DNA from: Streptococcus sp. 2342
GTDB taxonomy: Bacteria > Bacillota > Bacilli > Lactobacillales > Streptococcaceae
Assembly (NCBI RefSeq): GCF_013276795.1
Contig: NZ_VMLR01000002.1
Coordinates: 140,645-204,644, forward strand
DNA: 64,000 nucleotides
Direction: 5' to 3'
Positions 29,640 to 38,522 of the stretch are shown here, piece after piece. Within the stretch, counting starts at the first letter, position 1. Each line of letters opens with the position of its first letter. The position numbers and the translations under genes were made by a program. The notes under the pieces were generated by a model. That model was not told where the DNA came from and did not search any database. It was given only the letters and a program-made list of their open reading frames with translations.

Positions 29640-29793
29640 ATTTATTCCTTCTTTTTCATAGATTAACAGATCAGGGCTCTGTCAGGCCGTCACTACCTCG
29701 TGTAGGAGATTAAACTGCCTACATTCTTCTGCACTAACGATAGGCTTTCACCCCCTTTCCATGACATAGCAGCAGCTTTTCAACTACAGCTTC
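29640..29793 (-). promoter_or_regulatory. Possible structured leader between murB and potA
   Basis: This spacer is GC-richer than other spacers here and not coding. On the minus strand it can form gtagg/cctac (loop of about 11 nt) and acaga/tctgt (7-nt loop). It also repeats GGTGAAAGC, once inside the murB end and once after GGAAAGG. No promoter or terminator is clear. It might be an attenuator or a polyamine-responsive leader; I do not recognise a named family. Confidence 0.4.
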
Positions 29794-30699
29794 CTACTTG
29801 CTTTCACCTAAAATACGGACTTCTCTTTCAAGCGTGATACCTGAGTGTTCCTTGACTTTTTCGATAACAGACTCAATCAAGTCCTCGTAGTCTTTGGCCG
29901 TTCCATCTGCGACATTGATCATAAATCCTGCGTGCTTTTCAGACACTTCTACGCCACCGATACGATAGCCTTTCAAACCAGCTTCTGAAATTAACTGACC
30001 TGCAAAATGCCCAACAGGACGCTTAAATACCGAACCACAAGATGGGTATTCCAAAGGTTGCTTGAGTTCACGTAGGTGCGTCAAGCGGTCCATTTCCTGC
30101 TTGATAACCTGATGGGTTCCTGGGGCTAGGGCAAATTTAGCTGACAAGACAACTGCACCAGACTCCTGAATGGCTGAATGGCGGTAACCAAAAGCCAAAT
30201 CTTTGGCAGACAGGGTCTCGATTTCTCCATCCTTGGTCAAGACCTTACAAGACTGCAAGATGTGTGCAATCTCTCCTCCGTATGCACCCGCATTCATAAA
30301 GACAGCACCGCCGACGCTTCCAGGAATGCCACAAGCAAACTCGAAACCCGTCAAACTATGACGAAGGGCAATGCGAGTTGTTTCAATCAAGTTAGCACCA
30401 GCTTCTGCTTCAATGGTATAGCCATCAACGGAAACGTTATTGAGCTTGTCACACAAGATGACAAATCCACGAATCCCACCATCACGAACGATGATGTTGC
30501 TGGCATTTCCAAGAACCATCCAAGGAATATTTTCTTGATTGGCAAATTTAACAACACGCGCCAACTCAAAACGATTTCGTGGAAAGACCAAATAATCGGC
30601 CTCTCCACCTACTTTTGTATAACTATAGCTATGCAAGGGTTCCTTAAAACGGATATCAATTCCTTCTAGGATTTCAAGCATTTTTTCTCTTACAGACAT
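29794..30699 (-). CDS. murB: UDP-N-acetylenolpyruvoylglucosamine reductase MurB
   Basis: MurB reduces UDP-GlcNAc-enolpyruvate to UDP-MurNAc with FAD and NADPH in peptidoglycan precursor synthesis. The 301-residue product has the FAD-binding segments [18 protein letters not shown] and [12 protein letters not shown], the [18 protein letters not shown] loop, and the C-terminal catalytic region [16 protein letters not shown] and HAGFMIN. GGAAGAG precedes the ATG. The promoter is an extended -10 TGGTATAAT at 30729-30737. It heads the conserved murB-potABCD cluster. Confidence 0.95.
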   Translation of the reverse strand: MSVREKMLEILEGIDIRFKEPLHSYSYTKVGGEADYLVFPRNRFELARVVKFANQENIPWMVLGNASNIIVRDGGIRGFVILCDKLNNVSVDGYTIEAEAGANLIETTRIALRHSLTGFEFACGIPGSVGGAVFMNAGAYGGEIAHILQSCKVLTKDGEIETLSAKDLAFGYRHSAIQESGAVVLSAKFALAPGTHQVIKQEMDRLTHLRELKQPLEYPSCGSVFKRPVGHFAGQLISEAGLKGYRIGGVEVSEKHAGFMINVADGTAKDYEDLIESVIEKVKEHSGITLEREVRILGESK

Positions 30700-30728
30700 G
30701 TCACTCTTCCTTTTACAAAATTCATTCC

Positions 30729-30737
30729 ATTATACCA
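30729..30737 (-). promoter_or_regulatory. Extended -10 promoter of murB
   Basis: TGGTATAAT on the minus strand, about 30 bp before the ATG. The -35 is poor. Confidence 0.6.
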
Positions 30738-30787
30738 TTTTTAAGACCATTTGACGACCCTAAAAAAATCTTAGGCTTATTTTAAAC

Positions 30788-30810
30788 AAAAAAGAGGTTT
30801 CCCCCTTTTT
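30788..30810 (-). terminator. Terminator after budA-yhfC
   Basis: Minus strand: aaggggg aaa cctctt with a following T-run, immediately after the stop codon of the membrane protease gene. Confidence 0.7.
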
Positions 30811-30811
30811 C

Positions 30812-31564
30812 TTATGATTTTTTGCAAAAGATTGCCTTGGTTCCATAGGCAACCAGAACGAGCTCTAGTGCTAGGACAACTTCCGCCAAGACTGGATTGG
30901 TCAGCCAGCCAACTTGGACTAGAGATGGTGCCAGATCAAAGAAGGCATGTAGGCCATAGGCTGCTAGGAGATAAATCCATTTCTTCTGGCGAACAGCTTG
31001 GTAAACCCAAACTGTCAAGAGTAATTGAAAACCTAGCGCCAAGATTCGCTCAAAACCAAGCAAATAAATCTGCCAGACCGATAGCGACTGGATAGTCTTC
31101 AACATATTTTCAGACAGTAATTGCATAACCTGTGGATCCTGAGTTTGAACTGCTGAGAGAACGATGTAGAGATTAAACAAACTAGCAAGACCCAGGAAAA
31201 TTAATTCCAAGCCACCATGCCCCAGTCCATAGGCCAAGGCGTCTGCCTTTTCCAAACTTCTCTTTTTCTCCAACCATTTGAAGAAAACAAGACGAGCCGT
31301 TTCCTCAAAAAATGCTGCCATGGCTAGGCCATAGATGATATAGACAAGCGGATGGTCTTGCAAGAGGGCAATACTACCGTCTTTTTGAGGATGCAAAACA
31401 AAGATATGCACCAGTTTTTCTAAAATCTGTGAAGAGACAAAGAAAGCAACAGCCCCCAAGCCCAAAACAGCTAGATTAATCTGGTATTTCTTTCTGGCAT
31501 ACCAAATGCTCCCTATCAAGAAAGCCAGTAACAGCAACATGGTAATGATAATATGAATGGTCAT
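30812..31564 (-). CDS. YhfC-type glutamic intramembrane protease
   Basis: A 250-residue protein with about seven or eight hydrophobic segments. The motif FFEETARLVFFK (EExxR type) followed by the AYGLGHGGLELIF helix and a late HAFFD matches the YhfC branch of CPBP/ABI-like membrane proteases, whose Glu and His residues form the active site. Substrate unknown. GGAG lies 6 bp before the ATG, 9 bp after budA, so it is the second gene of that operon. It could alternatively be a non-proteolytic membrane protein. Confidence 0.78.
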   Translation of the reverse strand: MTIHIIITMLLLLAFLIGSIWYARKKYQINLAVLGLGAVAFFVSSQILEKLVHIFVLHPQKDGSIALLQDHPLVYIIYGLAMAAFFEETARLVFFKWLEKKRSLEKADALAYGLGHGGLELIFLGLASLFNLYIVLSAVQTQDPQVMQLLSENMLKTIQSLSVWQIYLLGFERILALGFQLLLTVWVYQAVRQKKWIYLLAAYGLHAFFDLAPSLVQVGWLTNPVLAEVVLALELVLVAYGTKAIFCKKS

Positions 31565-31573
31565 TTTCTTCTC

Positions 31574-32305
31574 CTATTCCGCCTTTTCAATATCTTTTTT
31601 CATCTCGTCAACATTAAACTTAGCAAACAAGTATTGACGATCTTGGACTGGGAAACGTTGATCCAACTGGTCAACTGCTCCCACCTCGATAATGCCTTCC
31701 TTGATGACAAAGTCCATGACATGCCCACCGAAGGTCAAATCATCTGAGATGAAGTGCAGATGGTAACCTGCCACACTAACCCCATGGAAAATCTCAGGCG
31801 TCCAGAAACCAACGATGGTTCCCGCCACATTGTCACGACTATATTCCGGTTGATGGGTTGCGACCTCAGCAAACTTGGTATCTGGTGTCGACTTGGGAAT
31901 CATGCGCACATGCATATGTGAAAATTCACCACGAATCTTAATTGAGCGGAAAAGATTTTCCCCATCATAATAAGACTCGATTCGTTCTTCCAATTCCTTG
32001 TCTGTCATCTCAAAGCGCTGGCGGAAAATGACCTCTGCCTGATGTGGTACTACTGCTGCATAAGGAATAAGGGCATCTGGTGATACTTCTACAATTTCTG
32101 GCTGGTCTCCTGACCCTTTGGCCTGATAGGCCTTGCCATCTAAGACAATCAATTCTCCATCAATAGAATCCAAGGTTCCCAAACCAAGGTCACCATGTTC
32201 TAGCAATTCTCCTACTGTCATAGTACCACCATAAAGGCCAGCCATCAAGGCTCCAAGGGTATTGTATTGAAATAATTTCACTGGTTCCTGCACGTTCTTA
32301 TCCAT
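31574..32305 (-). CDS. budA: Alpha-acetolactate decarboxylase
   Basis: The enzyme converts 2-acetolactate to acetoin, diverting pyruvate to a neutral product and helping control branched-chain amino acid pools. The 243-residue product has the family segments QYNTLGALMAGLYGG, GLGTLDSIDGEL and the zinc-binding GYHLHFISDD-x-x-x-GGHV, plus GTIVGFWTPE. The promoter is TTCACA-17-TATACT, divergent from a MocR-type regulator 142 bp away. The yhfC-like gene follows in the operon. Confidence 0.92.
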   Translation of the reverse strand: MDKNVQEPVKLFQYNTLGALMAGLYGGTMTVGELLEHGDLGLGTLDSIDGELIVLDGKAYQAKGSGDQPEIVEVSPDALIPYAAVVPHQAEVIFRQRFEMTDKELEERIESYYDGENLFRSIKIRGEFSHMHVRMIPKSTPDTKFAEVATHQPEYSRDNVAGTIVGFWTPEIFHGVSVAGYHLHFISDDLTFGGHVMDFVIKEGIIEVGAVDQLDQRFPVQDRQYLFAKFNVDEMKKDIEKAE

Positions 32306-32342
32306 TCACTTTCTTGTCTGTTATTCTATAAATCTTACTCCT

Positions 32343-32421
32343 AAGTATACCACATTTGCCCCTAGATGTGAACGAGAGAAACACCCTAGACATTGCCAAG
32401 AAAGAAAAAAAAGGGTACAAT
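32343..32421. promoter_or_regulatory. Divergent promoters budA / mocR-type gene
   Basis: Minus strand: TTCACA-17-TATACT for budA, with the -10 at about 32345-32350. Plus strand: TTGCCA (32393-32398), 17 bp, TACAAT (32416-32421) for the regulator. A shared spacer is typical for a regulator and its target. Confidence 0.75.
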
Positions 32422-32446
32422 GTAACAAAATCAAGGGAGGTTTGGA

Positions 32447-33718
32447 ATGAAGAAACAAAGCAAGTACCAAGAGGTCGTTTCCTATCTAAAAAACGGTATC
32501 GAGTCTGGACGTTTTCCGACGGGAAGTCGCCTGCCTTCTATCCGTCAACTGAGCCTTGACTTTCACTGCAGCAAGGACACCATTCAACGCGCCCTGCTGG
32601 AATTACGGCACGAACAATACCTCTATGCCAAGCCCCAGAGTGGCTACTATGTATTAGAACAAGGGCAACATCAGGACCTAGAAATCGAGGTTACGGACGA
32701 ACATGCCAGCGCCTATGACGATTTCCGACTCTGTGTCAATGAAACCTTGATTGGCCGGGAAAACTACCTCTTCAACTACTATGACAACCAAGAAGGATTA
32801 GAAGACCTAAGACAGTCCATTCATAAACTCCTCTTTGACCAAGCCCTCTACTGCAAGGCTGACCAACTGGTACTGACTTCTGGAACCCAACAAGCCTTGT
32901 TTATCCTTTCTCAAATATCCTTTCCTAGCCAAGCCAAGGAAATCTTGGTAGAACAGCCAACCTACCATCGTATGAATCGCCTCTTGATTGCTCAGGGTCT
33001 GAACTATCAAACGATTGAACGAGGCGTTGATGGGATTGACTTGGAAGAGCTGGAAGGCCACTTCAAAACAGGAAAAATTAAGTTTTTCTATACCATTCCT
33101 CGTTTTCACTATCCTCTGGGGCATTCCTATTCTGAGCAGGACAAACGGGCTATTCTTGACTTAGCTGCCAAGTATGGTGTTTATATCGTCGAAGACGATT
33201 ATCTGGGGGATTTGGATTCCAAGAAGGGTCAGACCTTCCACTATCTGGATACAGAGGAGCGGATCATTTACATCAAGTCCTTCTCAACCAGCCTCTTTCC
33301 AGCCCTGCGGATTACGTCACTCATTCTTCCAAATGCTATCAAAGAAGCCTTTGTGGCTTACAAAAATATCCTAGATTACGACAGCAACCTCATCATGCAA
33401 AAGGCCCTGTCACTCTATATTGACAGTCAATTATTTGAGAAAAATCGTCTAGCTCGATTGTCCAATCAGGAAGACTACCAAAAACAACTCGAGGAAAGAT
33501 TAGCTAACACTCCTTGCCCCCTTCCTCATTTCCCGCTTCACGATGGTGTATTACTAGACCTGAGACAGTATCCTAAAATTGCCAGTCTCAAACACAGTCA
33601 ACTGGGCTTGGATTTCTTTGAAGAGGCCTATTTAAGCACCTGTCCTTATCAATTTGCCAAGGTGTCCTTAGATAATCTGGAAAAGGTTTTAAACTATTTA
33701 AAAGCAGAATTGGACTGA
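32447..33718 (+). CDS. MocR-type GntR/aminotransferase regulator
   Basis: A 423-residue fusion: an N-terminal GntR winged helix (about 1-70; YLKNGIESGRFPTGSRLPSI, then DFHCSKDTIQRALLEL) joined to a fold-type I aminotransferase domain with the PLP lysine in YIKSFSTSLFPALR and YIVEDDYLG for the cofactor Asp. MocR proteins regulate neighbouring genes in response to PLP or amino-acid-derived ligands. GGGAGG lies 6 bp before the ATG. It is divergent from budA-yhfC, which is the likeliest target. A terminator hairpin overlaps its stop codon. Confidence 0.88.
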   Translation: MKKQSKYQEVVSYLKNGIESGRFPTGSRLPSIRQLSLDFHCSKDTIQRALLELRHEQYLYAKPQSGYYVLEQGQHQDLEIEVTDEHASAYDDFRLCVNETLIGRENYLFNYYDNQEGLEDLRQSIHKLLFDQALYCKADQLVLTSGTQQALFILSQISFPSQAKEILVEQPTYHRMNRLLIAQGLNYQTIERGVDGIDLEELEGHFKTGKIKFFYTIPRFHYPLGHSYSEQDKRAILDLAAKYGVYIVEDDYLGDLDSKKGQTFHYLDTEERIIYIKSFSTSLFPALRITSLILPNAIKEAFVAYKNILDYDSNLIMQKALSLYIDSQLFEKNRLARLSNQEDYQKQLEERLANTPCPLPHFPLHDGVLLDLRQYPKIASLKHSQLGLDFFEEAYLSTCPYQFAKVSLDNLEKVLNYLKAELD

Positions 33719-33737
33719 CTTCCAACTCTGCTTTTTT
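33701..33737 (+). terminator. Terminator overlapping the mocR-type stop codon
   Basis: aaagcagaattgg pairs with ccaactctgcttt over 7 nt, followed by a T-run. The stop codon (33716-33718) lies within the loop side of the stem. Confidence 0.8.
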
Positions 33738-33740
33738 CTT

Positions 33741-33892
33741 ATACTCTTCGAAAATCTCTTCAAACCACGTCAGCGTCGCCTTACCGTAGATATATGTAAC
33801 TGACTTCGTCAGTCTTATCTACAACCTCAAAGCAGTGCTTTGAGCAACCTGCGGCTAGCTTCCTAGTTTGCTCTTTGATTTTCATTGAGTAT
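33741..33892 (+). repeat. BOX element (A-B-C)
   Basis: Complete copy from atactcttcgaaaatc to cattgagtat with one boxB. Its last base is part of the stop codon of the adjacent minus-strand lipoprotein gene. Confidence 0.93.
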
Positions 33893-34707
33893 TATTCTTC
33901 AACTTCTGTTAAGGTTGCCGCTTTTTCAAGATATTTTTGGTAGGTACCGTCATCCTTGAGTTTTTGGATGACCTTGTCCACCACTTCTTTCAAATCAGCA
34001 CTATTTTTTCTAAGGGCAACGGCATTGGCTTCACCGTCCTTCATCTTCAAGCTGACAGTTGCGACAGCTAGGTCGGCATTTTTAGCAGCATAGCTAAGCG
34101 CAACAGGCTCATCCATATGAACAGCATCTACTTTTCCAGCCTGCAATTCATTGACAGCTTCACCCATATTAGTTAGGGAAGTCAATTGCGCTTTTGGCAA
34201 TTGTTCCTTGACCATTGATTCTGGAACAGTCCCTTTTTGGGCTGCAATATTAGCACTTTCTAGGCTAGTTAAATCCTTGTATTTTTCTACATCAGCCTTA
34301 CGAACCAAGAAACTAATCTTGTTTTCATAGTAAGGGATTGAAAAATCAAAGACTTCTTTTCTCTCATCAGTAGCACTAATTCCTGCAACTGCTAGGTCAG
34401 CCTTACCTGTTTGAAGACTAGTCAAGACATTGTCAAAACTCATGCTTGAGATTTCCAACTTAACCCCAAGTTCATCAGCGATAGCTTGAGCCATATCAAT
34501 ATCCGCACCGACTACCTGGTTTTTTCCGTCAACTAAGGATTGGAATTCAAAAGGTGCATAATCAGGACTAGTCGCCACAACTAATTTCCCCTTTTGCTTA
34601 ATGGCTTCAACAGCTGACTGAGAACCATTAGAACCTGACTGGCAAGCTACTAAGAAGAAACTTGCAAGAAAACTACATAAAACAAATATCCATTTTTTTG
34701 ATTTCAT
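33892..34707 (-). CDS. aatB: Amino-acid ABC transporter substrate-binding lipoprotein
   Basis: A 271-residue lipoprotein: signal peptide MKSKKWIFVLCSFLASFFLV with lipobox LVAC (Cys22), then a family 3 solute-binding domain (KLVVATSPDYAPFEF, GADIDMAQAIADELG, LTSLQTGKADLAVAG, HMDEPVAL). It captures a polar amino acid for an ABC importer; the exact ligand is unclear. The symbol follows recollection of the pneumococcal AatB sequence and is less sure than the family. A longer reading begins inside the TTGACA box, so the ATG at 34707 is the start. Monocistronic; no permease gene is adjacent. The stop abuts a BOX. Confidence 0.85.
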   Translation of the reverse strand: MKSKKWIFVLCSFLASFFLVACQSGSNGSQSAVEAIKQKGKLVVATSPDYAPFEFQSLVDGKNQVVGADIDMAQAIADELGVKLEISSMSFDNVLTSLQTGKADLAVAGISATDERKEVFDFSIPYYENKISFLVRKADVEKYKDLTSLESANIAAQKGTVPESMVKEQLPKAQLTSLTNMGEAVNELQAGKVDAVHMDEPVALSYAAKNADLAVATVSLKMKDGEANAVALRKNSADLKEVVDKVIQKLKDDGTYQKYLEKAATLTEVEE

Positions 34708-34738
34708 AAATAAACAACCTCTCTGTTGATTTTGTATA

Positions 34739-34767
34739 ATTATAACGCTATTCAAGTTACTTGTCAA
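34739..34767 (-). promoter_or_regulatory. Promoter of the amino-acid binding lipoprotein gene
   Basis: TTGACA (34762-34767), 17 bp, TATAAT (34739-34744) on the minus strand, a consensus promoter. Confidence 0.92.
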
Positions 34768-34827
34768 GTGTTTTTCTTACATTTTCATAAAATATATTTA
34801 CTAAAAAATAGAAATACAGTGGTTAGT

Positions 34828-35295
34828 TTATCTATCTATTGGGAACTTATTTTCAAAAAAATCATTTATCATATCTTGATGCTGCTGGTTTACAATTGCA
34901 ATATTTTGTATGTCACTATGATCAAAAAATCCTAATTCTAAAGTTTCATCACTTGTAAAAAAATTTATAGAGATAGAAGTTTCAGATGAAACTAAATACA
35001 AGATTGTAAGAACTTGAGCCTCATCACCATTCGGATAACTGTCTGAATATTTTGTATAAACATTTAAGAGTTTTTCCACCCTCACTTCGACTCCTGTTTC
35101 TTCATAAAACTCTCGCACTAAAGCTTCTAAAGCCGATTCTCCTAATTCAAGAGCACCACCTGGTAATCCCCACGTTCCTTTATCTGCTCGTTTTTGTAAT
35201 AAAATTTTTCCTGATTGACTTAATATTCCACAGGTAAAATTTAAAATAATTTTATCTTTTCCAACTTTTTTTCTGATATTCTGTATGTAGTTCAT
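34828..35295 (-). CDS. Nudix hydrolase
   Basis: A 155-residue protein with a complete Nudix box (GGALELGESALEALVREFYE, then ETGV). It starts MNYIQNIRKKVGKDKIILNF and continues with GILSQSGKILLQKRADKGTWGLPGG, the MutT-like layout. The gene is AT-richer than the pst genes beside it. Substrate unknown. It is separated from phoU by a strong hairpin. A ribosome-binding site (GAGGTG) lies about 6 bp before the ATG. Confidence 0.85.
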   Translation of the reverse strand: MNYIQNIRKKVGKDKIILNFTCGILSQSGKILLQKRADKGTWGLPGGALELGESALEALVREFYEETGVEVRVEKLLNVYTKYSDSYPNGDEAQVLTILYLVSSETSISINFFTSDETLELGFFDHSDIQNIAIVNQQHQDMINDFFENKFPIDR

Positions 35296-35330
35296 TATTC
35301 ACCTCTGACAAAGTAAACCATCTATAACAA

Positions 35331-35363
35331 TGAAAGCTTACTGTATTAAAAAGTAAGCTTTCA
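35331..35363. terminator. Strong hairpin between phoU and the Nudix gene
   Basis: tgaaagcttact and agtaagctttca form a perfect 12-bp stem over a loop of about 9 nt. No clear T-run follows on the minus strand, so it may be a transcript end or stability hairpin rather than a classic terminator. Confidence 0.55.
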
Positions 35364-35387
35364 CAATAATTTTATCATTTGAATACT

Positions 35388-36041
35388 TTATAGTTCGACA
35401 ATCTTACCTGTTTCAAAGTAAACAACCCATTCACAGATATTTTTAGCATAGTCTCCAATACGTTCCAAGAAGGCAATCACTTGGAAGTAATCACGACCTG
35501 TAACGATGGCATCTGGATTTTTCTTGATTTCTTCTGTAGCCAAGTCACGAATGCTATCAAAGTAATGGTTGATTTTTTCATCCATAGCTGCTACTTCATA
35601 GGCCTGGTCAACTGAACCATTGAGATAGAGTTCAAGGGCTGCTTCAACGAAGTTCTTGACATCGCGACCCATTCTCTTAATTTCTTCTTCAACAGCTGGG
35701 ATGCGTTGCTCCCCCTTCATACGAATTGCTGCTTTAGCAATAGAAACAGCATGGTCCCCCATACGTTCCAAGTCAGATACAGCCTTCAAGACTGTCAAAA
35801 CAGTACGCAAGTCCTGAGAAACGGGTTGTTGAAGGGCAATCATTTCAAATGATTTCTTCTCCAATTTCACTTCGTATTCGTTTACTTCTGCATCGTCTTC
35901 GATGACTTCTTTGGCCAAATCTCGGTCATGAGTAACAAAGGCACGCACTGTACGATTGATTTGGGATAGCACTTCTTGTCCCATTGCGTAGAACTGGTTG
36001 TGTAATTTCTCTAAATCTTCTTCAAATTGAGAACGTAACAT
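35388..36041 (-). CDS. phoU: Phosphate transport regulator PhoU
   Basis: PhoU modulates the Pst importer and its sensor kinase. The 217-residue, all-helical product has two PhoU repeats, each with the metal-cluster motif (DLERMGDHAVSIAKAA and FLERIGDYAKNICEW). Two ATGs are adjacent; the second (36041) is 7 bp from AGGAG and was preferred. It is the last gene of pstS-C-A-B-B-phoU. Confidence 0.94.
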   Translation of the reverse strand: MLRSQFEEDLEKLHNQFYAMGQEVLSQINRTVRAFVTHDRDLAKEVIEDDAEVNEYEVKLEKKSFEMIALQQPVSQDLRTVLTVLKAVSDLERMGDHAVSIAKAAIRMKGEQRIPAVEEEIKRMGRDVKNFVEAALELYLNGSVDQAYEVAAMDEKINHYFDSIRDLATEEIKKNPDAIVTGRDYFQVIAFLERIGDYAKNICEWVVYFETGKIVEL

Positions 36042-36052
36042 CATTTATCTCC

Positions 36053-36811
36053 TTATCCAAATTTTCCTGAAATATAATCTTCTGTTTCCTTGTGTTGTGG
36101 GTTGAGGAACATCTTCTTGGTATCGTTAAACTCAATCAAATCTCCATCTAGGAAAAATCCTGTCTTGTCAGAGATACGAGAGGCTTGTTGCATGGAACGC
36201 GTAACCAAGAGCATGGTGTATTTATCTTTTAAGCCATACAAGGTTTCCTCAATCTTACCGGCCGAGATAGGGTCCAAGGCTGAAGTCGGTTCATCCAAGA
36301 GAATGATTTTAGGACTGGTTGCCAAGACACGGGCAACACAGACACGTTGCTGTTGTCCGCCTGAAAGCCCGATAGCTGAATCATGCAGGCGATCCTTGAC
36401 CTCATCCCAGATAGAAGCTCGTTGCAAGGCTTTTTCTACCGCTTCATCCAGAATCTGCTTATCCTTCACTCCATTGATACGAAGCCCGTAAACAACATTT
36501 TCGTAGATAGACATAGGGAAGGGATTTGGTTGTTGGAAAACCATACCGATTTCCTTCCGCAATTCAACTGTATCTGTACGTGGACTGTAAATGTTGTGGC
36601 CGTTGTAAACCACCGAACCAGTTGTAGTCACCTCTGGATTGAGATCCCCCATACGGTTGATAGCCTTAAGAAGAGTTGACTTTCCTGATCCAGATGGACC
36701 AATCAAGGCTGTAATTTCCTTAGGTTGGAAAGATAGGGAAACACTATTCAAGGCCTTTTTTTGATTGTAGTAAACGGACAGGTCTGACACCTGTAAAATC
36801 GCTTCTGTCAT
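36053..36811 (-). CDS. pstB: Phosphate ABC transporter ATPase PstB (second copy), altered H-loop
   Basis: A 252-residue ATPase: Walker [11 protein letters not shown]-loop QQPNPFPMS, signature LSGGQQQR, Walker [13 protein letters not shown]. The switch region reads [12 protein letters not shown]: the H-loop His is Arg, whereas the neighbouring PstB has VTHSMQQAAR. The base sequence confirms an Arg codon (cgt). This could reduce turnover or make the subunit regulatory in a PstB1/PstB2 heterodimer. It lies 12 bp after the other pstB. Confidence 0.93.
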   Translation of the reverse strand: MTEAILQVSDLSVYYNQKKALNSVSLSFQPKEITALIGPSGSGKSTLLKAINRMGDLNPEVTTTGSVVYNGHNIYSPRTDTVELRKEIGMVFQQPNPFPMSIYENVVYGLRINGVKDKQILDEAVEKALQRASIWDEVKDRLHDSAIGLSGGQQQRVCVARVLATSPKIILLDEPTSALDPISAGKIEETLYGLKDKYTMLLVTRSMQQASRISDKTGFFLDGDLIEFNDTKKMFLNPQHKETEDYISGKFG

Positions 36812-36823
36812 ACTGTTTCCTTT

Positions 36824-37627
36824 CTATCCAAAGTGTCCTGTTACGTAGTCATTGGTTGACTGTAGTTTGGCATTTTGGAAAATATTAGAGGTCTTATCGT
36901 ACTCAATCAAATCGCCCAAGTAGAAAAATCCTGTGTAGTCACTAGCACGCGCAGCCTGCTGCATACTGTGGGTCACAATGATGATGGTAAAGTCCTTCTT
37001 CAATTCCAACATAGTTTCTTCCAACTGGGCTGTCGCAATCGGATCCAAGGCGGACGCTGGTTCGTCCATCAAGAGAATATCTGGTTTAACAGAGATAGCA
37101 CGAGCGATACAGAGACGTTGCTGCTGACCACCTGATAGGGTCAAGGCTGACTTGTGCAAATCATCTTTGACCTGGTCCCAAAGGGCAGCCTGACGAAGAG
37201 AAGTTTCCACAATTTCATCCAAGACTTGCTTGTCCTTAACCCCTGCACGTTCATGAGCAAAAGTGATATTGCGGTAGATAGACTTGGCAAAAGGATTTGG
37301 TCGTTGGAAAACCATTCCGATATGCTTACGCATCTCATAAACATTGATTTCTGGACGGTTGACATCAATCCCTTGATAGAGAATTTGACCTGTTACCTTG
37401 GCAATATCAATGGTATCATTCATACGGTTGAGACTGCGGAGGTAGGTTGATTTCCCTGAACCAGAAGGGCCAATTAAGGCTGTAATTTTATTTTTTTCAA
37501 ATTGCATATCGATGCCCTTGATAGATTCATTTTTACCGTAGTAAACATGTAAATCCTTAGTAGAGAGGGCCACTTTCTCTTCAGGAAAGGTGATGATATG
37601 CTTTTCATCCCAATTATATTTTGACAT
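36824..37627 (-). CDS. pstB: Phosphate ABC transporter ATPase PstB (first copy)
   Basis: A 267-residue ATPase with a canonical set: Walker [11 protein letters not shown]-loop QRPNPFAKS, signature LSGGQQQR, Walker B ILLMDEPASALD and H-loop VTHSMQQAAR. It begins with an extra MSKYNWDEKHIITFPEEK segment absent in the second copy. It lies 10 bp after pstA. Streptococci often carry two pstB genes in tandem. Confidence 0.95.
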   Translation of the reverse strand: MSKYNWDEKHIITFPEEKVALSTKDLHVYYGKNESIKGIDMQFEKNKITALIGPSGSGKSTYLRSLNRMNDTIDIAKVTGQILYQGIDVNRPEINVYEMRKHIGMVFQRPNPFAKSIYRNITFAHERAGVKDKQVLDEIVETSLRQAALWDQVKDDLHKSALTLSGGQQQRLCIARAISVKPDILLMDEPASALDPIATAQLEETMLELKKDFTIIIVTHSMQQAARASDYTGFFYLGDLIEYDKTSNIFQNAKLQSTNDYVTGHFG

Positions 37628-37637
37628 GGCTTCTCCT

Positions 37638-38522
37638 TTAGGCAGCGGTTAATTTCTTATGTAGGTAGCTTCCGAGTTTGCGGGCTCCAAAGTTAAAGAT
37701 GAGGATAAAGATCAAGAGAACTGCTGCAGAACCTGCTGATACGATAGTTCCATCTGGAATGGTTCCTTCACTATTGACTTTCCAGATATGGACAGCCAAG
37801 GTTTCTGCTTGACGGAAGATAGAGATTGGGCTGGTCACACTGAGAATATTCCAGTTAGACCAGTCCAGAGCTGGAGCGGATTGTCCTGCTGTATAGATAA
37901 GAGCCGCAGCCTCACCAAAGATACGACCAGAGGCCAAGACAACCCCCGTCACAATACCTGGGAGAGCTTCTGGAATGACCACATGGACAACTGTCTCCCA
38001 ACGAGAAATCCCAAGGGCCAAGCCGGCCTCACGTTGCGTATGGTGAACGTGTTTCAAGCTGTCCTCAACATTACGAGTCATCTGAGGCAGGTTAAAGACC
38101 GTCAAGGCCAAGGCACCTGAAATGATTGAAAATCCATACTCAAACTGAACTACAAAAATCAAGTAACCAAAGAGACCCACAACCACTGATGGCAGTGAAG
38201 ACAAGATTTCAATACAGGTTCTGACAAAATTGGTCACAGGACCTTTTTTGGCATATTCAGCTAGGAAAATCCCAGCTCCCATAGACAAAGGCACAGAGAT
38301 AATCAAGGTAATAACCAAAAGGAAGAAGGAATTATAAAGCTGAATTCCAATCCCTCCACCTGCTTGGTAAGATGATGATTTGCCAGTCAAGAAAGACCAA
38401 GAGATGTGGGGCAAACCACGAACCAAGATATAAAGAATCAAGGATGCCAAGATGGCAACGATAATTCCTGCAATTGAGTAGAGGACAGCTGTTGCAATTT
38501 TATCTAATTTCTTAGCGTGCAT
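37638..38522 (-). CDS. pstA: Phosphate ABC transporter permease PstA
   Basis: A 294-residue membrane subunit with six predicted membrane segments. The EAA loop reads REAGLALGISRWETVVHVVIPEAL. The start overlaps pstC by 11 bp. Together with PstC it forms the phosphate channel. Confidence 0.94.
   Translation of the reverse strand: MHAKKLDKIATAVLYSIAGIIVAILASLILYILVRGLPHISWSFLTGKSSSYQAGGGIGIQLYNSFFLLVITLIISVPLSMGAGIFLAEYAKKGPVTNFVRTCIEILSSLPSVVVGLFGYLIFVVQFEYGFSIISGALALTVFNLPQMTRNVEDSLKHVHHTQREAGLALGISRWETVVHVVIPEALPGIVTGVVLASGRIFGEAAALIYTAGQSAPALDWSNWNILSVTSPISIFRQAETLAVHIWKVNSEGTIPDGTIVSAGSAAVLLIFILIFNFGARKLGSYLHKKLTAA

Noticed and set aside
30178..30669. 163-codon plus-strand frame in murB
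   Set aside because: Antisense shadow of murB; low-complexity composition and no start signal.
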